Notes: generated by a model from the sequence alone, not told the origin. A stretch of 64,000 nt of DNA from an uncultured Oscillibacter sp. (GCA_910576845.1 CAJTJA010000001.1:62001-126000), one strand, 5' to 3'. Shown: positions 7,656 to 16,267, counted from the stretch's first letter. A program made the numbers and translations.

Positions 7656-7760
7656 GGCAGAGGACTCCTTTCAAAATACAAATTCAAATAAGGCCTATTT
7701 CCAGTATATGCGTTTCAGGAAAAAACGCAACAAGGAATTTACCGCCGGCCGCAGCCTGTT

Positions 7761-7799
7761 TTGAAACCGGAAGAATGCCGGACCGGTTTCAATTTTTTT
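7761..7799. terminator. Hairpin with T tract between CAT-like gene and flavin reductase
   Basis: TTGAAACCGG (7761-7770) and CCGGTTTCAA (7783-7792) pair exactly, followed on the plus side by seven Ts. The genes around it are on the minus strand, so its likely use is to end transcription from the acetyltransferase genes, although the T tract is better on the other strand. Confidence 0.5.
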
Positions 7800-7909
7800 G
7801 CCGCGCAAGACGATTTGACGCAGGAACACCGAAGAATTCCAAATCAACTCTGTCCCGGCGAAAAAAGATGCTTCGGGGCGGCGTTTTAACCGCTTTAAGA
7901 CAGGTGGCT

Positions 7910-8527
7910 TTACAAGTTCCGCATCTCCTCCTGAAGGTTCTCCAAAAACCGCGCGGCGTGGCCGCCGTCCATCTGGGAGTGATGGAACTGGAAGGAAACA
8001 GGCAGAAGGGCCCGCAGGAACTTCTTTCGGTATTTCCCCCAGATTAGGAAGGGGTTGTTATAAAACCCGGCGTAGACATTTACCGCACCGTCGATCTCCG
8101 TCCAGGGAAGGGCGGAGGTGCCAATGACCATATGCGTGCCGCTCAGGTCATAGGGTTCCCCGGTCTCCCGGACCCGGGCGGTCAGCGCCAGGTAGTCCCG
8201 CCGGAACTGTTCCATATCTTCGGAAAAGGGAACATCGCAGGTGCTGATCCCTCCGCCCTGGAGAGCCGTCACCATATCCACCGCTAACCGGTCATATCGG
8301 ATCAGTTTATCCCCCGCCGGGAGAGTGTAAAACTCCTCTACCCGGGAGGCCGCCCTTCCCACGCACCAGCACAGCAGAAGATTCAGCTTGATTCCCCGCC
8401 TCCGGCTGAGGCGGACCGCCTGGGTGACGTCCAGGGTCTTGAACAGCGTCACCATAGGCATGGGGGCTTGCATCCACAGCTCAAAGGCCTCTGCCCGGCT
8501 TGTCTGCTTCGGGTCCAGTTCTTCCAT
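7910..8527 (-). CDS. CatA-like (chloramphenicol acetyltransferase fold) O-acetyltransferase
   Basis: 205 residues, close to the 210-220 of CAT trimers. The active-site segment FHHSQMDGGHAARF near residue 186 matches the HHxxxDG signature; the N-terminal LWMQAPMPMVTLFKTLDVT and the ...FYTLPAGDKLIRYDRL region also fit. Type A CAT enzymes transfer acetyl from acetyl-CoA to chloramphenicol, but many chromosomal relatives have unknown acceptors, so resistance is not claimed. It lies 57 bases after the GNAT gene on the same strand and may be co-transcribed. Confidence 0.82.
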   Translation of the reverse strand: MEELDPKQTSRAEAFELWMQAPMPMVTLFKTLDVTQAVRLSRRRGIKLNLLLCWCVGRAASRVEEFYTLPAGDKLIRYDRLAVDMVTALQGGGISTCDVPFSEDMEQFRRDYLALTARVRETGEPYDLSGTHMVIGTSALPWTEIDGAVNVYAGFYNNPFLIWGKYRKKFLRALLPVSFQFHHSQMDGGHAARFLENLQEEMRNL

Positions 8528-8584
8528 GCGAACCTCCCTCCCAAAAATATCTCTCCAAACATCTCAGCGGAAAACCGCCCAGCC

Positions 8585-9043
8585 TCACGGTTCCCTATGG
8601 ACATACAGCCTTAACAGGCCCGGGCCTCCCTCTTCCTGCGTCATGCAGAAAAATGCCCATCCATAACGCTGGCAGAAGGACCTGTGATCGGTTGCCAGGT
8701 ACAGCGTATCCACTCCCCTGGCCTTCATATCGGCGCATGCGAACCGCAGCAGGACCCCGGCGATTCCCTCACACCGCCGGTCCTCCTCTGTATACACCGC
8801 GCAGACATTGGGCGTCAGGTCCTTTCGGGGGTGGAAATCGTTGTCGATGACGCCCAGCCCACCGATGATTCTGCCGGCCTCCGCCGCAATATACCACTGC
8901 GGAACGGGGCTCTCCCCACGCAGGCATGCCTCCATGCTGTCCAGATAAGCGGCCAGAGGAACACCCCATTTTTCATGAAACCACTGCGCGGCCGCCGCTT
9001 TCATATCCGGTCGGTCCGCAAGACGTATGATCCCGCAGTCTAT
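8585..9043 (-). CDS. GNAT family N-acetyltransferase, start uncertain
   Basis: The protein is a single GNAT domain, with GRIIGGLGVIDNDFHPRKDLTPNVCAVYTEEDRRCEGIAGVLL (key: the NVCAVYT strand followed by the R/G-rich CoA loop) and ...LYLATDHRSFCQRYGWAFFCM. It lies after the rpmE terminator. No ATG, GTG or TTG occurs in frame between that terminator and the ATG at 9004, which would cut off the conserved IIRLADRPDM start of the domain. A good ribosome site (GGGAGGGGG) precedes an ATA codon at 9043, used here as the probable start. An alternative GTG at 9133 would put the terminator inside the gene. Confidence 0.7.
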   Translation of the reverse strand: MDCGIIRLADRPDMKAAAAQWFHEKWGVPLAAYLDSMEACLRGESPVPQWYIAAEAGRIIGGLGVIDNDFHPRKDLTPNVCAVYTEEDRRCEGIAGVLLRFACADMKARGVDTLYLATDHRSFCQRYGWAFFCMTQEEGGPGLLRLYVHREP

Positions 9044-9074
9044 GGCGTCTTCCCCCTCCCAATGTACAATGTAC

Positions 9075-9109
9075 GAAAAAAGAGCGCGCCGGACTACGGC
9101 GCGCTCTCT
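9075..9109 (-). terminator. rpmE terminator
   Basis: On the minus strand AGAGCGCGCC, a seven-base loop and GGCGCGCTCT are followed by six Ts, about 20 bases beyond the rpmE stop. Confidence 0.9.
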
Positions 9110-9129
9110 TACATGTGACAGTGTCGGAC

Positions 9130-9333
9130 TCACTTGTCCAGGCCGAACCTCTTGTTGAACTTCGCGACCCGGCCGCCGGTGTCCACCAGCTTCTGCTTGC
9201 CGGTGAAGAAGGGGTGACACTTAGAGCAGACTTCCACCTTGATATCCTTCTTGGTAGAACCTGTCTCAATCACATTACCGCAGGCGCATGTAATCGTAGT
9301 CTGCTGATAATTGGGATGGATTCCTTCCTTCAT
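9130..9333 (-). CDS. rpmE: 50S ribosomal protein L31, zinc-binding type
   Basis: 67 residues from the ATG at 9333; AGAAAGGGG lies 11 bases upstream and the [11 protein letters not shown] start is that of the family, while the GTG at 9345 sits almost on the ribosome site. The cysteines of the C+ (zinc ribbon) form are present: CACGN and CSKCH. L31 bridges the two ribosomal subunits. The gene has its own promoter (9396-9424) and terminator. It follows a zinc-type ABC transporter on the same strand, which may be chance, but zinc-bound L31 is a known cellular zinc store. Confidence 0.97.
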   Translation of the reverse strand: MKEGIHPNYQQTTITCACGNVIETGSTKKDIKVEVCSKCHPFFTGKQKLVDTGGRVAKFNKRFGLDK

Positions 9334-9395
9334 TGCTCTGTTCACCCCTTTCTAAAACGAATTGCAGCGCAGCTTCTGCCGCAACAGCAACTGTC

Positions 9396-9424
9396 AGTAT
9401 AGCACGGCAGTTCTTAAATTGCAA
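9396..9424 (-). promoter_or_regulatory. SigA promoter of rpmE
   Basis: On the minus strand TTGCAA (complement of 9419-9424), 17 bases, TATACT (complement of 9396-9401); a good match placed about 60 bases before the start. Confidence 0.75.
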
Positions 9425-9461
9425 GCTTTTTCTTACTTTTAAAAACTTTTATTTTTAAATG

Positions 9462-10283
9462 TTACCTCTGCCGCCGGACTTGAATCAGCGAGACAGCCCA
9501 GGCGGAAAGGAACAGCGCCAGATGCGCCGCCACCACTGTGGCTCCCACCGGCGTAGACCAGGCGAAGGATACCGCCAGCCCCACACAGAAGCACCCAACC
9601 GACACGGCAGCGGCGCACAGAGTCACGCCCCGAAAGCTCCGAAAAAGCCGCATGGCCGTCAGCGCCGGGAAAATCACCAGGGAGGAGATCAGCATGGCCC
9701 CCATCATCCGCATTCCCAAAACGATGGTCAGGGCCGTCAGAATGGCCAGCAGCGCGTTATACCGCTCCGCCTTCAGGCCCGTAGCCCGTGAAAAGCTCTC
9801 GTCAAATGTAACGGCAAAAATGCGGTGGTAAAACAGCGCAAACAGCGCCAATACGGCGGCGCACAAAGCCACAGAAAGCACCACATCCTCACGGCTCATC
9901 GCCAGGACGCTGCCGAACATATAGTTATCTACATCCGTAGTCATGCCCGACGTTTTGGAGATGACCAGCACCCCCAGGGCCAGAGAGGAGGCGCTGACCA
10001 CAGCGATGGCCGCATCACTGTTCCAGCGGGGACTGTCCGCCACCCGGAGGAGGAGAAAGGCCGCGGCTATCACCACCGGAATAGAGAAATACAGCGGCGT
10101 AAAGCCCAGAGCCGCGGCCACCGCCAAAGCCCCGAAGGAAACATGAGACAAGCCGTCCCCGATCATGGAATAGCGCTTCAGAACCAGCGGAACCCCCAGC
10201 AGGGCGGCGCACACGCTTACCAGCACCCCGGCAACGAGGGCCCTCTGGATAAAAGGAAAGGAAAACATATAGAGCAGGCTCAT
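9462..10283 (-). CDS. znuB: Zinc/manganese-type ABC transporter permease
   Basis: 273 residues, at least seven hydrophobic segments, ABC-3 family. The N-terminal LVLKRYSMIGDGLSHVSFGALA (residues about 33-54) and the later GMRMMGAMLISSLVIFPALTAMR are the family's conserved membrane motifs. It moves divalent metal ions (zinc or manganese) delivered by a lipoprotein binding protein. It overlaps the ATPase gene by four bases. No binding-protein gene is next to it, so that component must be encoded elsewhere. Metal choice is inferred from the family; zinc is the likelier. Confidence 0.9.
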   Translation of the reverse strand: MSLLYMFSFPFIQRALVAGVLVSVCAALLGVPLVLKRYSMIGDGLSHVSFGALAVAAALGFTPLYFSIPVVIAAAFLLLRVADSPRWNSDAAIAVVSASSLALGVLVISKTSGMTTDVDNYMFGSVLAMSREDVVLSVALCAAVLALFALFYHRIFAVTFDESFSRATGLKAERYNALLAILTALTIVLGMRMMGAMLISSLVIFPALTAMRLFRSFRGVTLCAAAVSVGCFCVGLAVSFAWSTPVGATVVAAHLALFLSAWAVSLIQVRRQR

Positions 10284-10993
10284 TCTGACGCCTCCTTAAA
10301 TTTCCTCCCAAAAGGAGAGGACAGATATTCCGCCGGGGTTCCCAGGAAGGTTCCGGCCTGGCCGATATGAAGAATGGTTCCGGCATTCCGGAGAGCGGAG
10401 CGAAGGTCATGCGTTACCATAACCACCGCCATATTCTCCCGGCGGTTCAAATAATCGAGCGTTTTGTAAAGGTCCTGTGCGGCGGAAGGGTCCAGGCCGG
10501 TGACAGGCTCGTCCAGAATCAAAAGCCGGCTGGCAGCACAGAGGGCCCTGGCCAGCAGAACGCGCTGCTGCTGGCCGCCGGAGAGGCTGCGGTAGCTCCG
10601 GTCCTTCAGCTCCAGAATTCCCAGCTTCCCCATATTCATCAGCGCCCCGGACTTCTCAGCGGGAGAATAAAAAAACCGAAACCCCTTCCGGTTCAGGCAG
10701 CCAGAGAGCACCACCTCCTCCACCGTGGCCGGAAAGTCCCGCTGGGCCTGGGTCTGCTGAGGCAGGTAGCCTACCGCTCCGCGCTCCAGCTCCGGGGCCC
10801 GTCCAATTGTTCCGGCCAGCGGCGGCAGCAGTCCCAGAAGCCCCCGGAGCAGCGTGGACTTCCCGGATCCGTTATCTCCCACGATACAGAGATAATCTCC
10901 GCTTTGAATACGGAGGTTCAGGCCGCTCAAAACCCGATGCCCCTCATATCCCAGGGACACATCCCGGCAAACAATCAGATCGGCATGTTCCAT
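10280..10993 (-). CDS. znuC: Zinc/manganese-type ABC transporter ATP-binding protein
   Basis: 237 residues from the ATG at 10993, chosen because GGAGG lies seven bases upstream; the frame extends to 11035 without a ribosome site. It has Walker A GDNGSGKST, the signature LSGGQQQRVLLARAL, Walker B LLILDEPVTGLD and the H-loop VMVTHD. The length and the pairing with an ABC-3 permease indicate the metal-uptake class. A promoter lies at 11034-11063. No clear Zur-type palindrome could be assigned. Confidence 0.92.
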   Translation of the reverse strand: MEHADLIVCRDVSLGYEGHRVLSGLNLRIQSGDYLCIVGDNGSGKSTLLRGLLGLLPPLAGTIGRAPELERGAVGYLPQQTQAQRDFPATVEEVVLSGCLNRKGFRFFYSPAEKSGALMNMGKLGILELKDRSYRSLSGGQQQRVLLARALCAASRLLILDEPVTGLDPSAAQDLYKTLDYLNRRENMAVVMVTHDLRSALRNAGTILHIGQAGTFLGTPAEYLSSPFGRKFKEASE

Positions 10994-11033
10994 AATCTGC
11001 CTCCAAATTGGGAAATGTAAATCTTTTCTTATC

Positions 11034-11063
11034 ATATTACAGCGGGCCCGCAGAAAAAGTCAA
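11034..11063 (-). promoter_or_regulatory. SigA promoter of znuCB
   Basis: On the minus strand TTGACT (complement of 11058-11063), 18 bases, TAATAT (complement of 11034-11039). The spacer contains the palindrome GCGGGCCCGC, a possible operator. Confidence 0.6.
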
Positions 11064-11289
11064 GAGACGGAGAATTTCATAATATTCTGTTTCCCGCACA
11101 AAGCAAACCCTGCCGTCCCGCAGACACGCTCCGCCGCCGCGGTTCAGGATGCAGCCGGGCACTCGTGTTCCCTTGTGTCCAAAAGTCAAAGGTTGGATAT
11201 CTTTGGAAATAACTGTTTTTGTGCCTTAGGTACTATCCACAAAAATATTCTGCGATTTCTTCGAAGTGTACAAATATGGTATAGTCTTC

Positions 11290-11319
11290 TTGACTGCCGC
11301 CGGAGCCTTGTGCTAAAAT
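11290..11319 (+). promoter_or_regulatory. Promoter of the sugar/inositol ABC operon
   Basis: TTGACT (11290-11295), 18 bases, TAAAAT (11314-11319). The leader to the first gene is about 150 bases and contains two strong hairpins. The remaining 11064-11289 stretch holds no gene that I can support. Confidence 0.6.
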
Positions 11320-11369
11320 ACCACCGTATTTGCCGGAGAGCATGGCGGTTATCTTTTCAAGAGCCTTTG

Positions 11370-11410
11370 AAAAGGGAGTACTCCCTTTTCCCGCGCTTTG
11401 TAAGCGCGGG
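11370..11410 (+). promoter_or_regulatory. Tandem leader hairpins upstream of the binding-protein gene
   Basis: AAAAGGGAGTACTCCCTTTT is a perfect 20-base palindrome and is followed immediately by CCCGCGCTT...AAGCGCGGG. Neither has a clean T tract after it. They could stabilise the mRNA 5' end or act in attenuation. Confidence 0.5.
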
Positions 11411-11476
11411 AAGCAAGGTTTTTAGGGAAGGCTTCATGTTGTCCGGGGAAAACATTTGAAAAGGAGAAAAGAAGTC

Positions 11477-12517
11477 ATGAAGAAGTTTCTCGCACTGATC
11501 CTCTCCCTCGCTATGGTCTTTTCCCTGGCCGCCTGCGGCGGCAACAGCGGCTCCGACGGAGCGCAGTCCTCCGGCGGCCAGCAGCAGTCCCAGCCCGCCG
11601 ATTCCGGCTCTTCCGGCGGCGACGAGACCTACAACATCTCCGTCATCCTGAAGACCACCGCCTCCGAGTACTGGAAGTACGTGGTGGCCGGCGCCGAGGC
11701 CTATGGCAAGGAGCATCCCAACGTCACCGTCACCGTCAAGGGCGCCACTTCCGAGACCGCCTATGACGAGCAGCTGAACATGATCGAAACCGACATGAAC
11801 AACGCCGACATCGACGGCTATGTCATCGCTCCCCTCCAGGCTGACATGGTAACCACCATCATTGCCAATCAGACCAAGCCCATCGTGGCCGTGGATACCG
11901 ACATCGACGCCCCCGAGGTCCTCTCCTTCGTCGGCACCGGCAACGAGGCCGCCGGCAAGCTGGGCGGCGAGGCCGCCGCGAAGCTGGCCAAGGAGCGCGG
12001 CTGGGAGGAGATCAAGTGCATCGAGATCGCCGGCGTTCAGGGCGACTCCACCAACGAAGCCCGCATGGCCGGCTACAAAGCCGGCATTGAGGCCGCCGGC
12101 GGCGTCTTCCTCTCCGACGAGATCCAGTACGCCAACGCCGTGGCCGACCAGGCCGTCACCTGCATGGAAGCCATCATCCAGAACCATCCCGAGGGCATTG
12201 CCGTCATCTGCGCCAACAACGACGACATGGCCATGGCCGCCGCCCGCACCGCCGCCGCCTCCGGCAACGAGAACTACAAGAACACCGTCTTCCTGGGCTT
12301 CGACGGCATCCAGTCCGCCTGCCAGTCCATCCTGAACGGCGAGGAGACCATGTCCGTCTGCCAGGAGGGCTACAGCATGGGCTATAACTCCGTGGACGCC
12401 GTGGTCCGCGCCCTCCAGGGCGAGAAGCTGGACGAGTTCATCGACGCAGGCGCCAGCATCGTCGATCCCTCCACCGCCCAGGCCCGTCTGGAGCAGCTCC
12501 AGGGCTACCTGGCCTAA
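11477..12517 (+). CDS. Sugar/inositol ABC transporter substrate-binding lipoprotein
   Basis: 346 residues from the ATG at 11477, which has AAAGGAG ten bases upstream. A lipoprotein signal (FLALILSLAMVFSLAAC, Cys at residue 20) is followed by a Gly/Ser/Gln-rich linker and a periplasmic-binding-protein type 1 domain of the RbsB class (about residues 50-340): VILKTTASEYWKYVVAGAEAYGKEH, then DGYVIAPLQADMV and VAVDTDI. It captures the solute outside the cell for the ATPase and permease encoded next. Codon use is extremely biased to GCC, GGC and ATC, suggesting high expression. The inositol-dehydrogenase-like gene downstream hints at a cyclitol ligand, but ribose or another sugar remains possible. 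Confidence 0.9.
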   Translation: MKKFLALILSLAMVFSLAACGGNSGSDGAQSSGGQQQSQPADSGSSGGDETYNISVILKTTASEYWKYVVAGAEAYGKEHPNVTVTVKGATSETAYDEQLNMIETDMNNADIDGYVIAPLQADMVTTIIANQTKPIVAVDTDIDAPEVLSFVGTGNEAAGKLGGEAAAKLAKERGWEEIKCIEIAGVQGDSTNEARMAGYKAGIEAAGGVFLSDEIQYANAVADQAVTCMEAIIQNHPEGIAVICANNDDMAMAAARTAAASGNENYKNTVFLGFDGIQSACQSILNGEETMSVCQEGYSMGYNSVDAVVRALQGEKLDEFIDAGASIVDPSTAQARLEQLQGYLA

Positions 12518-12553
12518 ATAAGCAAAAGCCGTACATCCCTTTTGAAGTGAGTG

Positions 12554-12600
12554 AAGGGGCCCCGTTCCGGCTCCGCCGGAGCGGGGCCCCTTTTCTCTTT
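12554..12600 (+). terminator. Intercistronic hairpin between binding protein and ATPase
   Basis: AAGGGGCCCCG and CGGGGCCCCTT form an 11-bp GC-rich stem, with further pairing inside, and are followed by TTCTCTTTT. Placed between genes of one transport operon, it probably acts as a leaky terminator or 3' stabiliser that raises binding-protein mRNA above the rest. Confidence 0.75.
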
Positions 12601-12673
12601 TCCCAGTCACATATTTCCGGGACCCCGTGTGTCGCAAAACCCCTGATTTCCAAGAGAATGAGGTGATTATTAG

Positions 12674-14176
12674 GTGGGCGAATACGTAGTTGAGCTGAGA
12701 AACGTAACCAAACGGTTTCCCGGCGTCGTGGCCCTGCACAACATGCAGCTGGCCGTGAAACCGGGCGAGATCCACGGATTGATCGGTGAGAACGGCGCGG
12801 GCAAATCCACGCTGATCAAGGTCCTCACCGGCGTTCACATGGCGGACGAGGGCGAGATCTATGTCCACGGCGAGAGGAAGGTTTTCAAGAATCCCAACGA
12901 GTCCGCCGCCGCAGGCGTCGCCTGCGTCTATCAGGAGCTGAACATCGAAAAGCTCCTCAGCGTGACCGATAACATCTTTATCAACAAGTGGACCAAGAAG
13001 GGCTTCCTTCTGGACTATGACTCCATGCACAAAAAGGCCGGGGATGTCATGAAATCCCTGGGCCAGGACATCGACCCCAGGAAGGCGGCGGGCTCCTTCG
13101 GCATGGGTGTTCAGCAGATGATCGAAATCGCGAAGGCGGTTTTGATTGACGCGAAGATGATCATTATGGACGAGCCGACCTCCTCCCTGGGCGAAAAAGA
13201 GGTCAAGCAGCTCATGACCACCTGCCGGGAGCTGAAGGCCCGGGGCGTGGGCATTCTCTTTGTCTCCCACAAGCTGGAGGAACTGTTCGAGCTCTGCGAC
13301 CGGGTGACCGTCATCCGGGACGGCGAGTTCATTGAGACCCGGGACATCAAGGACTGGGACAACGACTCCCTCATCACCGCCATGGTGGGCCGGACCCTGG
13401 AAAATCAGTTCCCCAAGGAGTTCGGGAAAAAGGGCGAGTGCATGCTGAAGATTGAGAACCTCTCCATCGGCGGCGTGCTGAAAAACGTCAGCCTGGAGGC
13501 TTACGGCGGTCAAATCCTGGGCATGAGCGGCCTGGTGGGCGCGGGACGGACGGAGACCGTCCGGGCCGTCTTCGGTGCAGACCCCATCGACGGCGGCAAA
13601 ATCTACATCAAGGGCAAAGAGGTCAAGATCAAAAGTCCCAAGCAGGCCATCGCGGCGGGCGTCGCCCTGCTGACCGAGGACCGGAAGGGCCAAGGGCTGG
13701 TGCTTCAGGAGTCCATCCGCACGAACCTGGTGCTGGCCAGCCTGAAACGGCATGCCTCCGGGCTGTTCCTGGACGAAAAGCGCATCCAGGAAACCGGCGA
13801 GGGGCACATCAAGACCCTGCGGATCAAGACCCCCTCCATTGACGAAATCGTGGGCCAGCTCTCTGGCGGCAACCAGCAGAAGGTGGTCATCGGCAAGTGG
13901 CTCAACAGCGAAGCGGACATTTATATCTTCGACGAGCCCACTCGCGGCATCGACGTGGGCGCGAAGGTCGAGGTTTACAACGTTATGAACAGCCTGGTGA
14001 AGGCGGGAAAATGCGTCATCATGATTTCCTCCGAAATGCCGGAAATCCTGGGCATGAGCGACCGGGTGGTCGTCATGCGGGGCGGCCGGGTCATGGCTAC
14101 CGTAGACCGGGACAGCAAGCACTTCAACCAGGAGGACATTATGAAAGCGGCTTGGGGAGGTAGTTTAGATGACTAA
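12674..14176 (+). CDS. Sugar ABC transporter, dual ATP-binding protein (RbsA/MglA type)
   Basis: 500 residues, two fused ATPase domains as in RbsA. Domain 1: Walker A GENGAGKST (about 36-44), degenerate signature FGMGVQQMIEIAKA, Walker B IIMDEPTSSL. Domain 2: degenerate P-loop GLVGAGRTET, signature LSGGNQQKVVIGKW, Walker B IFDEPTRGIDVG. One good and one altered catalytic site is normal for the class. The start is GTG at 12674 with a GAGGTG ribosome site. It overlaps the permease gene by eight bases. It energises uptake of the solute bound by the preceding lipoprotein. Confidence 0.95.
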   Translation: MGEYVVELRNVTKRFPGVVALHNMQLAVKPGEIHGLIGENGAGKSTLIKVLTGVHMADEGEIYVHGERKVFKNPNESAAAGVACVYQELNIEKLLSVTDNIFINKWTKKGFLLDYDSMHKKAGDVMKSLGQDIDPRKAAGSFGMGVQQMIEIAKAVLIDAKMIIMDEPTSSLGEKEVKQLMTTCRELKARGVGILFVSHKLEELFELCDRVTVIRDGEFIETRDIKDWDNDSLITAMVGRTLENQFPKEFGKKGECMLKIENLSIGGVLKNVSLEAYGGQILGMSGLVGAGRTETVRAVFGADPIDGGKIYIKGKEVKIKSPKQAIAAGVALLTEDRKGQGLVLQESIRTNLVLASLKRHASGLFLDEKRIQETGEGHIKTLRIKTPSIDEIVGQLSGGNQQKVVIGKWLNSEADIYIFDEPTRGIDVGAKVEVYNVMNSLVKAGKCVIMISSEMPEILGMSDRVVVMRGGRVMATVDRDSKHFNQEDIMKAAWGGSLDD

Positions 14177-15182
14177 GAAAAAGAGCGGGTCCGGGTTCCA
14201 AATGGGAACCCTGCTGGCCCTGGTAATCATGTGCGTGGTTTTGTCCATTGCGAACTCCAACTTCTACAGCTACAGCAACCTCATGGGCATTTTGAAGCAG
14301 ACGGCCTTCAACGCCTTCCTGGCGGTGGGCATGCTGCTCTGCCTGATCACCGCGGGTATCGACCTGTCCGTGGGCGCCAACGCCGTGTTCTGCGCCTGCG
14401 TCATGGGCGCTATGAACAAGGCCGAAGTCACCAGCGGCGTGCTGATGATGGTGGTGGCCATCGTGGCCGGCGGCGCTGTGGGCTTCATCAACGGCGTCCT
14501 GTTGACCCGGCTGCACCTGCCCCATCCCTTTGTGTCCACCCTGGGCATGAAGAACGTCCTGTGGGGCATGGCCCTGCTGGTCACCGGCAGCCAGATCGTC
14601 AACAACTTCCCTGAGTCCGTCCAAATCCTGGGCAAGGCCACCATTAACGGCTTCCCTGTCAGCTTCATCGTGGTTATTATCCTGTACGTCATCATGCACT
14701 TCTTCCTCAGCCGCACGGCTCTGGGCCGCTCCATCTACTGCGCCGGCGGCAATATGGAGGCCACCCGCCTCTCCGGCATCAACACCGCCAACGTCCTGAC
14801 CTTCTGCTACACCATGAGCGGCGTCATGGCGGCCCTGGGCGGCATCGTCTCCGTGGGCCGCTCCGGCATCTGCAACGGCGCCAACGCAAATCTGCCCTAT
14901 GATACCGACGCCATCGCGGCCTGCATCATCGGCGGCGCCTCCTTCACTGGCGGCAAGGGCACCATGATCGGCACCATGCTGGGCGCGTTGATCATCGCGG
15001 TACTCCGGAACGGATTTGCCTTGATGTCCATCGACTCCGCGGGCCAGAATATCGTCCTGGGCTTGGTCATCATCCTGGCGGTCTTCATGGACGTGGTCCG
15101 GGCCGGCGTGGAGGCGAAGAACCGCCGTATGGCCGCCGCCGCCAAGCAGGAGGCCGAGGAGAAAGAAAAGGTCGCGAAGTAA
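14169..15182 (+). CDS. Sugar ABC transporter permease (RbsC type)
   Basis: 337 residues, eight or more hydrophobic segments, BPD_transp_2 family. The motif LITAGIDLSVGANAVF near residues 58-73 and GGASFTGGKGTMIGTMLGALII near 255-276 are characteristic of ribose/xylose/inositol permeases. It starts within the ATPase gene and ends one base into the next start. The C-terminus is a charged, Ala/Lys/Glu-rich tail. Confidence 0.94.
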   Translation: MTKKKSGSGFQMGTLLALVIMCVVLSIANSNFYSYSNLMGILKQTAFNAFLAVGMLLCLITAGIDLSVGANAVFCACVMGAMNKAEVTSGVLMMVVAIVAGGAVGFINGVLLTRLHLPHPFVSTLGMKNVLWGMALLVTGSQIVNNFPESVQILGKATINGFPVSFIVVIILYVIMHFFLSRTALGRSIYCAGGNMEATRLSGINTANVLTFCYTMSGVMAALGGIVSVGRSGICNGANANLPYDTDAIAACIIGGASFTGGKGTMIGTMLGALIIAVLRNGFALMSIDSAGQNIVLGLVIILAVFMDVVRAGVEAKNRRMAAAAKQEAEEKEKVAK

Positions 15183-16195
15183 TGGAAAAACTGAAAATCG
15201 GCGTAGTGGGTCTTGGACGCCTTGGCAAGGTTCATGCCCAGAATATCCGCTACAAAATTCCCGGCGCGGAGCTGACGGCAGCCTGTTCCATTGTTCCTGC
15301 CGAGCTGGAATACGCGAAAACCGAGCTGGGCGTCACTGACGTCTACACAGACTACAAGGAAATGCTGGCGAAAGCCGACATTGACGCAGTGGTGATTGTC
15401 ACTACCTCCTCCGAGCACTGCTGGCAGATCGAAGCCGCCCTGGACGCGGGGAAGCATGTCTTCTCCGAGAAACCCCTGGGCGTGGACGTGGCCCAGTGCA
15501 AGCAGGCGGAGGCCGCCGTGGAGCGGCACCCGGAGCTGACTTTCATGCTGGGCTTCATGCGGCGCTATGACAAATCCTATTCCTACGCCAAGGAGAAAAT
15601 CGATGCCGGAGCCATCGGCACCCCCTATCTGGTGAAGGCCACCGGCATCGACCCGGAGGCTTTTGTGGACGGGGCTATCCGGTTCGCCAAAAACTCCGGC
15701 GGCATTTTCCTGGACATGGCCATTCACGACATCGACCTGATGCGCTGGTTCCTGGGCTGCGAGGCCACGGAGGTGTATGCCATGGGTTCCACCTTCAAGC
15801 ATCCGGAGTTCAAGGAAGCCGGGGACGACGAAACCGGCGTGGCCGTCTACAAGTTTGAAAACGGCGCCATGGGCATGATTCATGTGGGACGGACGGCCCC
15901 CTACGGCTACCATGTGGAAACCGAAATCGTGGGCACCGAGGGCACCATCCGCATCTCCGCCGTCCCGGAAAAGAACCAGGCCCGCCTGTACAACCAAAAT
16001 GGTGTCTGCGCCGAATGCGTAGGCTCCTTCCCGGAGCGGTTTGAGGAAGCTTACCTTATTGAGGTGGAAGAGTTCGTAGACTGCGTGCTGAAGGGCAAGG
16101 CCCCCGGCGTCAGCGTCTACGACGGAACCAAATCCACTGCCATTGGATACGCCACCACGGAGGCATGGAAAACCGGCAAGGCCGTGAAAATCTGA
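15182..16195 (+). CDS. iolG: Gfo/Idh/MocA oxidoreductase, inositol 2-dehydrogenase-like
   Basis: 337 residues. An N-terminal Rossmann fold (KIGVVGLGRLGKVHAQNI, residues 4-21) is followed by the EKPLG motif whose Lys is catalytic, and MAIHDIDLMRWFLG with the conserved Asp and His. Length and pattern fit NAD-dependent myo-inositol 2-dehydrogenase, which makes scyllo-inosose, though related enzymes oxidise other sugars or cyclitols. The start overlaps the permease stop by one base, so it is part of the transport operon. This pairing supports import then oxidation of one substrate. No other iol genes are visible, so the symbol is provisional. Confidence 0.82.
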   Translation: MEKLKIGVVGLGRLGKVHAQNIRYKIPGAELTAACSIVPAELEYAKTELGVTDVYTDYKEMLAKADIDAVVIVTTSSEHCWQIEAALDAGKHVFSEKPLGVDVAQCKQAEAAVERHPELTFMLGFMRRYDKSYSYAKEKIDAGAIGTPYLVKATGIDPEAFVDGAIRFAKNSGGIFLDMAIHDIDLMRWFLGCEATEVYAMGSTFKHPEFKEAGDDETGVAVYKFENGAMGMIHVGRTAPYGYHVETEIVGTEGTIRISAVPEKNQARLYNQNGVCAECVGSFPERFEEAYLIEVEEFVDCVLKGKAPGVSVYDGTKSTAIGYATTEAWKTGKAVKI

Positions 16196-16267
16196 TGCCC
16201 TCTTGAAAGAACGTATTTTAAAAAGCTTTCCTGCACGCTGATGGTCTGAGAAAAATTTAAAGCAAAG

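Noticed and set aside
7910..8527. Chloramphenicol resistance determinant
   Set aside because: The fold and HHxxxDG motif fit, but chromosomal relatives often have other acceptors and nothing here points to mobility.
11357..14122. 921-codon frame on the minus strand
   Set aside because: It lies antisense to the binding-protein and ATPase genes, whose motifs are unambiguous; extreme GC-ending codon bias keeps the opposite strand open. Composition is Gly/Val/Asp/His-rich without a domain.
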